64,000 bases of DNA, taken from positions 65,723-129,722 of the forward strand of contig CACIWI010000001.1 in assembly GCA_902590355.1 (NCBI GenBank), in the 5' to 3' direction. Under the pieces are notes generated by a model that was not told where the DNA came from, searched no databases, and worked only from the letters and a program-made list of their open reading frames with translations. Below, one piece after another: positions 9,243 through 16,980 of this stretch. This stretch comes from an uncultured Prochlorococcus sp. (GTDB lineage: Bacteria; Cyanobacteriota; Cyanobacteriia; PCC-6307; Cyanobiaceae). Each line of letters begins with the position of its first letter. The stretch's first letter is position 1. The position numbers and the translations under genes are program-made.

Positions 9243-9289
9243 TCTAATATGAGACTACATCTTGGACTATTTATTAGTCTCATATGAGA
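9243..9289. repeat. 47-bp dyad element, copy 2
   Basis: The left arm TCTAATATGAGACTA and the right arm TAGTCTCATATGAGA are inverted repeats with one mismatch in 15, around a 17-nt centre that contains GGACT. The right end TCTCATATGAGA is a perfect 12-bp palindrome. This is the most symmetrical copy and could form a 15-bp hairpin in RNA from either strand. There is no following T-run, so it does not look like a standard intrinsic terminator. Confidence 0.85.
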
Positions 9290-9423
9290 AATACTATACA
9301 AAAAATTCTTATATTTTTCAAAGTAAATTTTAATTACCATTATTCCTTAATATTGTATTTATCAATTATGGCTAATAAATAAAAAAGATTAATAAAGATC
9401 AATTATTTAGAAACTCGTAATTG

Positions 9424-9470
9424 TCTAATATTAGACTCTTAAGTAGACTTATAATTAGTCTTATATAAGA
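9424..9470. repeat. 47-bp dyad element, copy 3
   Basis: The left end TCTAATATTAGA and the right end TCTTATATAAGA are each perfect 12-bp palindromes; the outer arms (14 bp) pair with two mismatches and a middle TAGACT is present. It lies 9 nt beyond the stop codon of the RHH/J-domain gene, mirroring the position of copy 1 after pheT. All three copies are exactly 47 bp by the same end points. Confidence 0.85.
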
Positions 9471-9479
9471 ATATATATA

Positions 9480-10493
9480 CTAGTTTCTGTATAGATTTTT
9501 TAGCAATTGATACGCTTCATTTAATTTTCTCATTTGATCTGTTGATCCTCCAGCATCTGGATGCGTCTCTAATGCTGTTGATTTATATGCCTCCCTAATT
9601 TTTCGCAATGTATGAGCTGATCCTGCGGATGTTGATAAATTCAATAATTTAAGTGCTCCATGAACCGTCATTGTTGAATCCAATGTTTCAAATGAATTTG
9701 ATCTGTTATTTCGTTTAAATCTACATACAAACCTCCTCATTAATGTTGGTATCCTATTAATTAAATCTGATGTAGCAAAAGGGTCTTCTAATACCCCAAT
9801 CATTAATAATACAGTTTCGAGGGATGGATTTTTCTTTATCCAAAATGGGCATAATTCAGTCATGAATTTATTAGCTGCACTCCACGTAAAGGGTAGATTT
9901 TCTGTTCCATCAAGATTTGGCCATATATCCCTTCCAAACCAATCCATCGAAGCCTCTACAACATGATCGTTAGGAACTGTTCCATATAAGGTTTTCCAAT
10001 GACTAATTAAAGCTATTCGACATTTTATTAATTCAGTTTCTTTAATTGTATTAATTTGAATATCATTAATATTCTCCTTTAGTTTTTCACTATTAATACT
10101 TCTTCTTAGATTCTTTACTTTTTTTTCAACAAAATTGGGAAGGCTTATTTTTGAGTTGACTTTTTCTTTATATTGTTCGTTATTTGAAACTCTTTTATTT
10201 AAAGATATCTCATTAACTTCTTTTTTAATGTCTGATTTAATTAATACCAATGCAGTATTTTCATCAATATTTAAATTTTTATTATTATCCTTTTTCTCTT
10301 TAAAATCTATTACTTGCTGTTCGTTCTTAGGTAGTAAATCATCTTCTTGAAGAATTTCTTTAAGTATCTTTTCAATTACAGGTCCTCTTGCTCTAAATCC
10401 CCACTCTTTTCGTAGTTGATCAAACCTGGAAATTAGTTCCTCAGGTAAATCAATTGAAATTCTTTTTGTATTTGAATTTTCAGGAATATTCAA
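9480..10493 (-). CDS. Protein with N-terminal RHH-like segment and C-terminal J-domain
   Basis: A 337-residue protein with an unusual layout. Residues 10-48 (KRISIDLPEELISRFDQL... ILKEIL) resemble a ribbon-helix-helix DNA-binding unit. Residues 50-150 are a charged, low-complexity linker. Residues 158-265 are a compact Trp-containing domain I cannot name. Residues 275-337 form a J-domain with the HPD triad at 311-313, placed at the very C-terminus rather than the usual N-terminus. J-domains stimulate DnaK-type ATPases; dnaK is in this window. A DnaK-linked DNA-binding regulator is inference. It may be known in picocyanobacteria only as a DnaJ-like protein. Confidence 0.75.
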   Translation of the reverse strand: MNIPENSNTKRISIDLPEELISRFDQLRKEWGFRARGPVIEKILKEILQEDDLLPKNEQQVIDFKEKKDNNKNLNIDENTALVLIKSDIKKEVNEISLNKRVSNNEQYKEKVNSKISLPNFVEKKVKNLRRSINSEKLKENINDIQINTIKETELIKCRIALISHWKTLYGTVPNDHVVEASMDWFGRDIWPNLDGTENLPFTWSAANKFMTELCPFWIKKNPSLETVLLMIGVLEDPFATSDLINRIPTLMRRFVCRFKRNNRSNSFETLDSTMTVHGALKLLNLSTSAGSAHTLRKIREAYKSTALETHPDAGGSTDQMRKLNEAYQLLKNLYRN

Positions 10494-10637
10494 TAATATT
10501 TTTCTTGAAGTGTAAGGAATTTATTTAATTTTATTCAAAAAAATTTGAAAGTCCATATTGAATATTGTTTTTAAATTAAAACCAACTTTTTTTCATGTCA
10601 CAAGTCAATTAAGTATCTTTTTATAATAAAAATAAAA

Positions 10638-10817
10638 ATGTTCAATTGTTATTTCAAGTCATCTAAAGAAAAAAAGAGTTTCTATCAACATAAGAAATTA
10701 GAAATGCTAAATTACATTAAGGATTCACTTGAACGTAAAATAGCCTCTGTAACAGCTTCTATAGAAGTTTTAGAAAGCCAAATAAGCAGGGATAAAGAAG
10801 TTGAAGTAACTAACTAG
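10638..10817 (+). CDS. 59-residue coiled-coil protein, unknown function
   Basis: Small open frame starting MFNCYFKSSKEKK and ending VEVTN-stop. Residues 20-55 form a continuous amphipathic helix pattern (MLNYIKDSLERKIASVTASI, then EVLESQI) typical of a short coiled coil. No Pro or Gly is present. It is divergent from the RHH/J-domain gene (144-bp spacer) and convergent with the Ap4A phosphorylase-like gene. A compact hairpin follows its stop. The regular heptad pattern and absence of rare codons support coding. The family is not recognised. Confidence 0.65.
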   Translation: MFNCYFKSSKEKKSFYQHKKLEMLNYIKDSLERKIASVTASIEVLESQISRDKEVEVTN

Positions 10818-10820
10818 TAT

Positions 10821-11651
10821 TCAAATAAAACTTTCTAGAAGTTTTTCAGGGCCAAATTTTTTTAAATAATTAATATTTGATTTTTCAGTAACTAGTAGAT
10901 ATCCTGCAAAACCTAAACCGTTAATACTGAAGCCATGAATATGATCTTTTTTTCTTTTTATAATAGCGATCCATTTATTAGTTATTAAAATATTGTGTGG
11001 ATGTTTAGGTTTCTTATCACTAATAGGATCCCCAAGTCCTAATTTCTCACATAATTCTAAATAAAATTCAAGAAGAAATGATGAATTTTCTAAAAAATTA
11101 AATTTGGATACAACAATATTTTTTTTAAGCTTACTATCAAGATCTTGATATGAGTTTATTCCTAAAAACCACTTTTCTCTAGGGCATGATATCTCACCTC
11201 TAGATCTACGCAGAAGTTGAAAATGCCTGTGAGGCTGACTTGCACCAGCAATTGGAGAACTATTGAAAAACCATAATCCACTGGTATCTTTATTAACTTG
11301 TTGTATCGCTCTCCAATCATTAATATCTAACCATCCATTTTGTGGTTTCCATTCGTTTGTAATAAGTAAAATATGACCTTTTTGTACAGGGTACTTATTT
11401 AATATAAGTTGATGATTATCACCAATCTTATCAATTTCTAGTATTTTTTCCCAAGGACAAAATGGATTCTGCTTAGGACCATAAATTTTTTTTTTATTAA
11501 ATTTTGAAGTATCGAGTTTCCTAATTATGAAGTCGTCTTTTTCATATAAATCTCTTGTAATAATATCAGTTTTGAGAGGATATAATGATTTATTATCAAT
11601 TGATAATCGAGTTTGCTCTAATGCTTTTTTCCAATATATTTCTAAACTCAT
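10821..11651 (-). CDS. ATP adenylyltransferase / Ap4A phosphorylase-like protein
   Basis: HIT-superfamily phosphorylase predicted to split diadenosine tetraphosphate into ADP and ATP, controlling an alarmone. The signature HRHFQ (141-145), within ASQPHRHFQLL, matches the catalytic histidine triad region of the Ap4A phosphorylase branch. The HILLITNEW segment before it is also characteristic. At 276 residues it fits the family. Its 3' end contains a hairpin that may also end the small convergent gene. DUF2237 lies 48 nt upstream on the same strand. Confidence 0.87.
   Translation of the reverse strand: MSLEIYWKKALEQTRLSIDNKSLYPLKTDIITRDLYEKDDFIIRKLDTSKFNKKKIYGPKQNPFCPWEKILEIDKIGDNHQLILNKYPVQKGHILLITNEWKPQNGWLDINDWRAIQQVNKDTSGLWFFNSSPIAGASQPHRHFQLLRRSRGEISCPREKWFLGINSYQDLDSKLKKNIVVSKFNFLENSSFLLEFYLELCEKLGLGDPISDKKPKHPHNILITNKWIAIIKRKKDHIHGFSINGLGFAGYLLVTEKSNINYLKKFGPEKLLESFI
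10827..10846 (+). terminator. Possible terminator hairpin
   Basis: AAAACTT and AAGTTTT form a perfect 7-bp stem around TCTAG, followed by one more T, 9 nt after the stop of the 59-codon gene. The uridine tract is part of the stem, and the hairpin lies within the last codons of the convergent gene, so function is uncertain. Confidence 0.35.
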
Positions 11652-11699
11652 ATAAAAAAACTTACCATAATCATTTTAAAAAAAATAATATATTTGTAA

Positions 11700-12083
11700 T
11701 TACTTTTTATTAAATTGATATTCTTTCAATTTTTCCAGAGGTACTGATTCTAAGACTACAATATTCGTTGATTCTAATATGACTTTTGGTGCAAGACCAT
11801 CTAATAATGCTTGCTTCCACCTATCAAGACAAATACACCAATGATCACCATCCTTTAGTCCAGGGAATGAATAAATAGGCATGGGAGTTATCAAATCATT
11901 ACCTTGTGATTTACTATATTTCAGGAAATTATCATCCATTACACAACATATGGAATGATTTCCTCCATCAGTTTTGTCATAGTTGCAAAATCCATCTCTG
12001 AACCACCCTGTCATAGGTTCGCAGCTACAAACCTCAATTTTTTCTCCTAGGACATTCAACTGATCTTGATTATTTATGGTCAT
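11700..12083 (-). CDS. DUF2237 family protein
   Basis: A 127-residue protein of a conserved but uncharacterised family. Typical features are NVLGEKIEVCSCEPMTGWFR at the start, a Cys-rich patch with DGGNHSICCVMD, and GDHWCICLDRWKQALLDG near the C-terminus. Seven Cys, several conserved in the family, suggest metal binding or redox activity, which is inference. It precedes the Ap4A phosphorylase-like gene by 48 nt on the same strand and is divergent from a small acidic protein gene. Confidence 0.88.
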   Translation of the reverse strand: MTINNQDQLNVLGEKIEVCSCEPMTGWFRDGFCNYDKTDGGNHSICCVMDDNFLKYSKSQGNDLITPMPIYSFPGLKDGDHWCICLDRWKQALLDGLAPKVILESTNIVVLESVPLEKLKEYQFNKK

Positions 12084-12129
12084 AGATTTTTTTAATAATA
12101 ATAAAACACCAACATTTCTTTAAAAAAGG

Positions 12130-12160
12130 TTGACGAGTATGGGGGGTTAGGAGGTAATAA
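12130..12160 (+). promoter_or_regulatory. Promoter-like and orphan Shine-Dalgarno-like patch
   Basis: TTGACG (12130-12135) and TAATAA (12155-12160) could be -35 and -10 boxes, though the 19-bp spacing is long. Between them lies a G-rich patch with six G in a row and AGGAGGT (12149-12155), a perfect ribosome-binding core that is 28 nt from the ATG at 12183, too far for normal use. No alternative open start lies near it. Confidence 0.3.
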
Positions 12161-12182
12161 TTCTAATAAGGTTTTTTTCATT

Positions 12183-12401
12183 ATGGATTGGGACTTTACT
12201 GAAAACATAGCATTTAAAGCTCTTTATGATGCTTTTAAAGATAGTGGTGAAACTTCTGCATTAGAGTTTTTATCTAGTGATGGTGCTTCATATTATCTTG
12301 AATTAACACAGGACGCGGCAGGCGAGGGACTTGATCTAGGTGATAATGAAACGATGGAAGAACTACAGGAAGAAGTTATTGAATATTTAGAAAACAACTA
12401 A
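12183..12401 (+). CDS. Small acidic protein, unknown function
   Basis: A 72-residue, strongly acidic protein (about 20 Asp/Glu against 2 Lys and no Arg). It starts MDWDFTENIAFKALYDAFKD and ends in a probable amphipathic helix (TMEELQEEVIEYLENN). It has no transmembrane segment or Cys, so a soluble protein or a binding partner of a basic protein is likely. It stands alone between divergent DUF2237 and convergent metH, whose stop is 9 nt away. I do not recognise a named family. Confidence 0.75.
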   Translation: MDWDFTENIAFKALYDAFKDSGETSALEFLSSDGASYYLELTQDAAGEGLDLGDNETMEELQEEVIEYLENN

Positions 12402-12410
12402 AGATTTAGC

Positions 12411-15400
12411 TTAAGCACTGAAATATTTAGCTTTGGAGTGTAGTGAAATAATAGCTGTAGTACTTTGTTCTGGATGAAGTTGTTCAGATTCATCCATGGT
12501 CAAGTTTATTCTTTTTGCATCCAACAATGATAATTGTATGTTTGAATCAGATACTTTTGGACATGCAGGATAACCAAAAGAATATCTTGCTCCTCTATAT
12601 TTTTGAGCTAGTATTTCTCTATTTTTGTCTGGTTCCTCAGTCCTAAAACCACATTCAATACGAATTAATGCATGGACATACTCAGCTAGAGATTCTGCTA
12701 ATTGCACTGTAAGGCCATGAAATAATAAATAATCGCTATATTTATCTTCTTTAAATAATTTTTGAGAATATTCACTAGCAATATCGCCCATCGTTACTGC
12801 CTGCATAGGAAATATATCTACAGGTTTATCATTTTTCAAATCACAATAAAAATCAGCTATGCATAAATTATTCCCAGATTTTTGTCTTGGAAAATTAAAT
12901 TGGGAAATTTTATTTAATGATTTATCATCAAATAATAAAATACTATTATCTTTTCTCCCGCATCTGAAATATCCATAAATTGCTTTAGGTGAAATAAGTT
13001 TTTTTTCTATAATTGTTTCTAACCATCTATCTAATAATGGTTTAGCATATGAATCCAAATAGTAATTGTATTCATCTACGCTTTGGTTTTTTCCTTTTTT
13101 TATTTGCCATTGTCCGCTAAATAGAGCTTTTTTATCTAGATAAAAAATTAACTTATTAAAATCTATATCAATGACGTCCAAGACTTTTGTTCCCAAAAAG
13201 GGAGGTTGAATTGGTTCTTCTTCATTTATAAATTTAGATCTTATAAAATTTTCTTTTAAATTTAATTTGGAAGTCTCGGTATTTATGGATATTGATTTTT
13301 TAGCAACTTGAGAGTTGGATTTTGATGAGGCTAAATTTATATTTATACCCTCATTATTAATGAAACCTTCTTTATTTGACCAATTACCCTTTTTTTTATT
13401 ATCCATATATTCATTCATGAATTTAAGATCAGTGAACGCATCTTTTCCGTACAAAATTTTCCCTTTATATATTTTGCTGCAGTCCTCATTTACAAATTTT
13501 GGGGTTAAGGCTGCTCCTCCTAATATTACTGGTACACTAATATTCTCTTTGTTAAAAGCCTCTAAATTATCTTTCATAAATGCAGTTGATTTAACAAGTA
13601 ATCCGCTCATAGCGATGCAATCTGCATTGTGCTTTTTTTGTGCATCTATAATTGCTGAAACATCTTGCTTTATTCCAAGATTTATTACGTCATAACCATT
13701 ATTTGTAAGTATTATGTCAACCAAATTTTTTCCAATATCATGAACATCGCCTTTAACAGTTGCAATTAAGAGTTTTCCATTTGATATGTTTTCATCTACA
13801 GTTTCCATGTATGGTTCTAAAATTGAAACAGCAAATTTCATTGTTTCAGCAGATTGGAGTACAAATGGCAATTGCATTTGACCTGAGCCAAATAAATCTC
13901 CTACAACTTTCATTCCATCTAGTAATAAGGTATTAATTATTTCGAGAGGTTTATATTTTTTTAACGCTTTATTTAATTGATCCTCTAAACCTATTTTTTC
14001 TCCATCAATAATATGATTTTTTAGACTTTCTTCCAGAGTTAGGTTTTTATTTTCTGAAGATGCTTTTTTGAAATCTTGAATGGATAAATCTTGAAAAGCC
14101 TTAGTTAATTCTACTAATGGATCATAAATACAAATATCATCTTCAAATTCTCTTTTGTCATATATCAAATCTAAGCAAAGCTTTTTAGTTTCTTCAGAAA
14201 TTTTTGTTAATGGTAAAATTTTATTTGGTGCGATGATAGCAGAATCCAATCCTGCTTTAATGCATTCATCTAAAAATATTGAATTTAGATTAATTCTTGA
14301 TAATGGTGAAAGACCAAAACTAATGTTTGATATCCCCAGTATGATATGAACATATGGGAAATTTTCACGAATTTTTAATATAGCAATAATTGTTTCTTTA
14401 GCGTTTAATCTATCTTCTTCTATTCCAGTAGATATTGGCAGAGCTAATGGATCAAAAAATAGCTCACAATCTGACAAACCACATTCTCTGGTTCTATTAA
14501 TAGCTCGTTTTACAATGTTATATTTTTTATCTGCATTCCTTGCCATTCCATCTTCATCAATAGTTCCCACAACAAGACCTGAACCATACCCTAGGGCTAA
14601 ATTTAGAACTTGATTAAACCTATCATTGCCATCTTCGAAATTTGTTGAATTTATAATACATTTACCACCAGCTGACTTTAATCCACTTTCCATTTTGTCA
14701 GCATCTGTAGAATCAATCATTAATGGCAAATTTATATTGGTAACTAGTCTCGAAGTTATTTCTTTCATATCTTTCACTCCGTCTCTCCCCACATAATCAA
14801 CATTCACATCAAGAACGTGTGCATTTTCTTTTTGTTGTTGCTTGGCAATTGAAACTAGTCCATCCCAATCGTCGTTATTTAACAACTCCCTTACCTTTTT
14901 TGATCCACTTGCATTTAATCTTTCTCCTACGATCAAAATAGAATTGTCTTGTTTGTAAGGTACAGAATTATATATTGATGATGCAGAAGGAATAAAACCA
15001 CTTAAATTGTTATTACTATTTTTGTTAGCCCTTTCGCTATAGTTAATTTCATCGATTAATGAAGAAAGATATTTAATATGTTCAGGTGTTGTCCCACAAC
15101 ATCCACCTATTAATTGAACTTTAAAGTCATATATAAAATTCATTAACTGCATCTTTAATTCTATTGGCTTTAATCTGTAGTGAGCGACACCACCAATATT
15201 TTCAGGGAGTCCTGCATTGGGAATACAGCTTATAGCGAAGGGAGAATTTTCAGATAAATACTTAATATGTTCTTTCATTTGTTCTGGACCAGTTGCACAA
15301 TTCAGTCCAAGGATATCTATATTAAATGGCTCTAGTATTGTTAATGCAGAGGCGATGTCAGATCCAACAAGCATAGTACCTGTTGTTTCCATTGTTATCG

Positions 15401-15977
15401 ATACCATTATAGGTATATCTATATTTTTACTATCAAGTACTTCTTTAGACGCTAATAAGGCAGATTTAATTTGTAATACATCTTGACAAGTTTCAATTAA
15501 AAGAAGATCCACTCCTCCATCTATAAGACCATATATTTGTTCTTTATATGATTGCTTTAATTCATCAAAATCTATATGTCCTAATGTTGGTAATTTTGTT
15601 GTTGGTCCAATTGAGCCAGCAACAAACCTTGGCTTATCAACTGATGCATATTTGGCAGCAGCCTTTTGTGCTATTAATGCAGCATTTTTATTTATCTCAT
15701 ATGCCTTATCCGCAATATCATATTCATCAAGAACTATTGATGTGGCTCCAAAAGTATTAGTTTCTATAACATGACATCCTGCTTCTAAGAATGAATTATG
15801 AACCTTTTCAACTACCTTTGGTGAGGATAAAACAAGGTTTTCATTACAACCCTCTAATTCTTTGCCTCCAAAGTCGACTGCAGTAAGATTTAAGTTCTGA
15901 AAAGATGTTCCAGTCCCCCCGTCAAAAATTATTAATGGCTTTTCATCTCTATTTAGATAGGTTCTAAAAGATTCCAT
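12411..15977 (-). CDS. metH: Cobalamin-dependent methionine synthase
   Basis: Transfers methyl from 5-methyltetrahydrofolate to homocysteine through B12. The 1188 residues hold four modules in order: homocysteine domain (1-310) with zinc ligands Cys227, Cys293 and Cys294; pterin domain (about 340-600); cobalamin-binding domain (about 660-870) with DVHDIGK, where His746 is the lower axial ligand; and an AdoMet reactivation domain (about 930-1188) ending with the RFSFGYPACP-type region. All modules are present, slightly shorter than in E. coli (1227). ilvE lies 17 nt upstream on the same strand. No B12 riboswitch was seen. Confidence 0.98.
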   Translation of the reverse strand: MESFRTYLNRDEKPLIIFDGGTGTSFQNLNLTAVDFGGKELEGCNENLVLSSPKVVEKVHNSFLEAGCHVIETNTFGATSIVLDEYDIADKAYEINKNAALIAQKAAAKYASVDKPRFVAGSIGPTTKLPTLGHIDFDELKQSYKEQIYGLIDGGVDLLLIETCQDVLQIKSALLASKEVLDSKNIDIPIMVSITMETTGTMLVGSDIASALTILEPFNIDILGLNCATGPEQMKEHIKYLSENSPFAISCIPNAGLPENIGGVAHYRLKPIELKMQLMNFIYDFKVQLIGGCCGTTPEHIKYLSSLIDEINYSERANKNSNNNLSGFIPSASSIYNSVPYKQDNSILIVGERLNASGSKKVRELLNNDDWDGLVSIAKQQQKENAHVLDVNVDYVGRDGVKDMKEITSRLVTNINLPLMIDSTDADKMESGLKSAGGKCIINSTNFEDGNDRFNQVLNLALGYGSGLVVGTIDEDGMARNADKKYNIVKRAINRTRECGLSDCELFFDPLALPISTGIEEDRLNAKETIIAILKIRENFPYVHIILGISNISFGLSPLSRINLNSIFLDECIKAGLDSAIIAPNKILPLTKISEETKKLCLDLIYDKREFEDDICIYDPLVELTKAFQDLSIQDFKKASSENKNLTLEESLKNHIIDGEKIGLEDQLNKALKKYKPLEIINTLLLDGMKVVGDLFGSGQMQLPFVLQSAETMKFAVSILEPYMETVDENISNGKLLIATVKGDVHDIGKNLVDIILTNNGYDVINLGIKQDVSAIIDAQKKHNADCIAMSGLLVKSTAFMKDNLEAFNKENISVPVILGGAALTPKFVNEDCSKIYKGKILYGKDAFTDLKFMNEYMDNKKKGNWSNKEGFINNEGININLASSKSNSQVAKKSISINTETSKLNLKENFIRSKFINEEEPIQPPFLGTKVLDVIDIDFNKLIFYLDKKALFSGQWQIKKGKNQSVDEYNYYLDSYAKPLLDRWLETIIEKKLISPKAIYGYFRCGRKDNSILLFDDKSLNKISQFNFPRQKSGNNLCIADFYCDLKNDKPVDIFPMQAVTMGDIASEYSQKLFKEDKYSDYLLFHGLTVQLAESLAEYVHALIRIECGFRTEEPDKNREILAQKYRGARYSFGYPACPKVSDSNIQLSLLDAKRINLTMDESEQLHPEQSTTAIISLHSKAKYFSA

Positions 15978-15994
15978 TTTTAGGTTAAATTAAT

Positions 15995-16909
15995 TTATTT
16001 TAGAGAAATCCTTGTTACCCAATTATCATAGTCTTGAGAACGACCTTCTGTTATTTCTATAAGCTTGCTTTTTAATTTATGCATTATTGGTCTTTCACCA
16101 TTTAATTCACTTGATTCAATTTTTTTAACTGGTGTAATTTTTGCTGCTGTACCAGTTAGAAAAACTTCATCTGCTATTAATAATTCTGTTTTATCAACAG
16201 GCCTTTCAATAACTTTTATCCCAAAAGATTTTGCTAATTCAATGACACTAGCTCTAGTAATCCCTTCAAGTATATCTTGATCAACACCAGGAGTGATTAA
16301 GTCTCCATTTCTTACAATAAATAAATTCATACCACTAGCTTCGCTTACCTTACCACTTGAATTTAAAAGCAAGGCTTCATCAAAACCTGATAAACTCGCT
16401 TCTGTTTTAGCTAATGAACTAGTAATATAAGCTCCACTAATTTTTCCTCTTAATGGGAGAGATCTATCTTCTTGTCTGGTCCAACTACTCATTCTACAAG
16501 AAACGCCATCTGGGGAGAGATAATCTCCTAGTTCAATACAATAAATAAAGAAATCTGTTTCAATATTGTGTAACCTTGGAGCTATACCTAAATCGCTTGT
16601 ATATACGAATGGTCTTATATAGATAGGTTTTTCTGGCTTATTTCTTTTTATAACTTCCTCTAGTGCTTTAAAAATGTATTCTTCAGAAATATCAGTTAAA
16701 AGTAATTTTGCACTTTGAGATAATCTTTTTATGTGTTTATCAGTTCTAAATAAAAGGAATTCTTCTTTATTTGTAGGGTTAGGTATTGCTCGCATTCCTC
16801 CAAATGCAGCAGTACCGTAATGAAGTGCATGAGTAGCTATTGATATTTTTGCTTCTTTAAACGGAATACATTTACCTTCGAACCAGGCGTATGGAAGAAA
16901 TTCATGCAT
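15995..16909 (-). CDS. ilvE: Branched-chain amino acid aminotransferase
   Basis: Fold-type IV PLP enzyme that makes Val, Leu and Ile from their 2-keto acids. At 304 residues it matches IlvE. The cofactor lysine is Lys156 in RGKISGAYITSS. The start region HEFLPYAWFEGKCIPF and EASGMNLFIVR fit the family. It is divergent from cobN across a 71-bp spacer and upstream of metH, so two amino-acid genes probably share a transcript. A D-amino-acid or aminodeoxychorismate enzyme is less likely on length and motif grounds. Confidence 0.95.
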   Translation of the reverse strand: MHEFLPYAWFEGKCIPFKEAKISIATHALHYGTAAFGGMRAIPNPTNKEEFLLFRTDKHIKRLSQSAKLLLTDISEEYIFKALEEVIKRNKPEKPIYIRPFVYTSDLGIAPRLHNIETDFFIYCIELGDYLSPDGVSCRMSSWTRQEDRSLPLRGKISGAYITSSLAKTEASLSGFDEALLLNSSGKVSEASGMNLFIVRNGDLITPGVDQDILEGITRASVIELAKSFGIKVIERPVDKTELLIADEVFLTGTAAKITPVKKIESSELNGERPIMHKLKSKLIEITEGRSQDYDNWVTRISLK

Positions 16910-16980
16910 ATCAATTTATTTAATTAAGGTAAACTTGTTTTATCCTACCTACGTATTCTAAACCCTATTTATATATAAAA

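Larger units (their letters stand above)
9061..9479. other. 419-bp convergent intergenic region with two dyad elements
   Basis: There is no convincing gene between the 82-codon gene (plus) and the RHH/J-domain gene (minus). The region holds copies 2 and 3 of the 47-bp dyad element. It also contains an 8-bp inverted pair TCTCTAAG (9066-9073) and CTTAGAGA (9138-9145), and the string TCTTGGACT twice (9131 and 9260, the second inside copy 2). Length and structure leave room for a small RNA, but no known RNA family was recognised. Confidence 0.6.

Noticed and set aside
8719..9470. The 47-bp elements as a CRISPR array
   Set aside because: Spacing is irregular (524 and 181 bp), the units are palindromic and diverged, and no cas genes are near.
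8719..9470. The 47-bp elements as IS ends or a transposon
   Set aside because: No transposase or direct target duplication is visible between or around them.
16910..16980. Cobalamin riboswitch upstream of cobN or ilvE-metH
   Set aside because: The spacer is only 71 bp and lacks the B12-box core.
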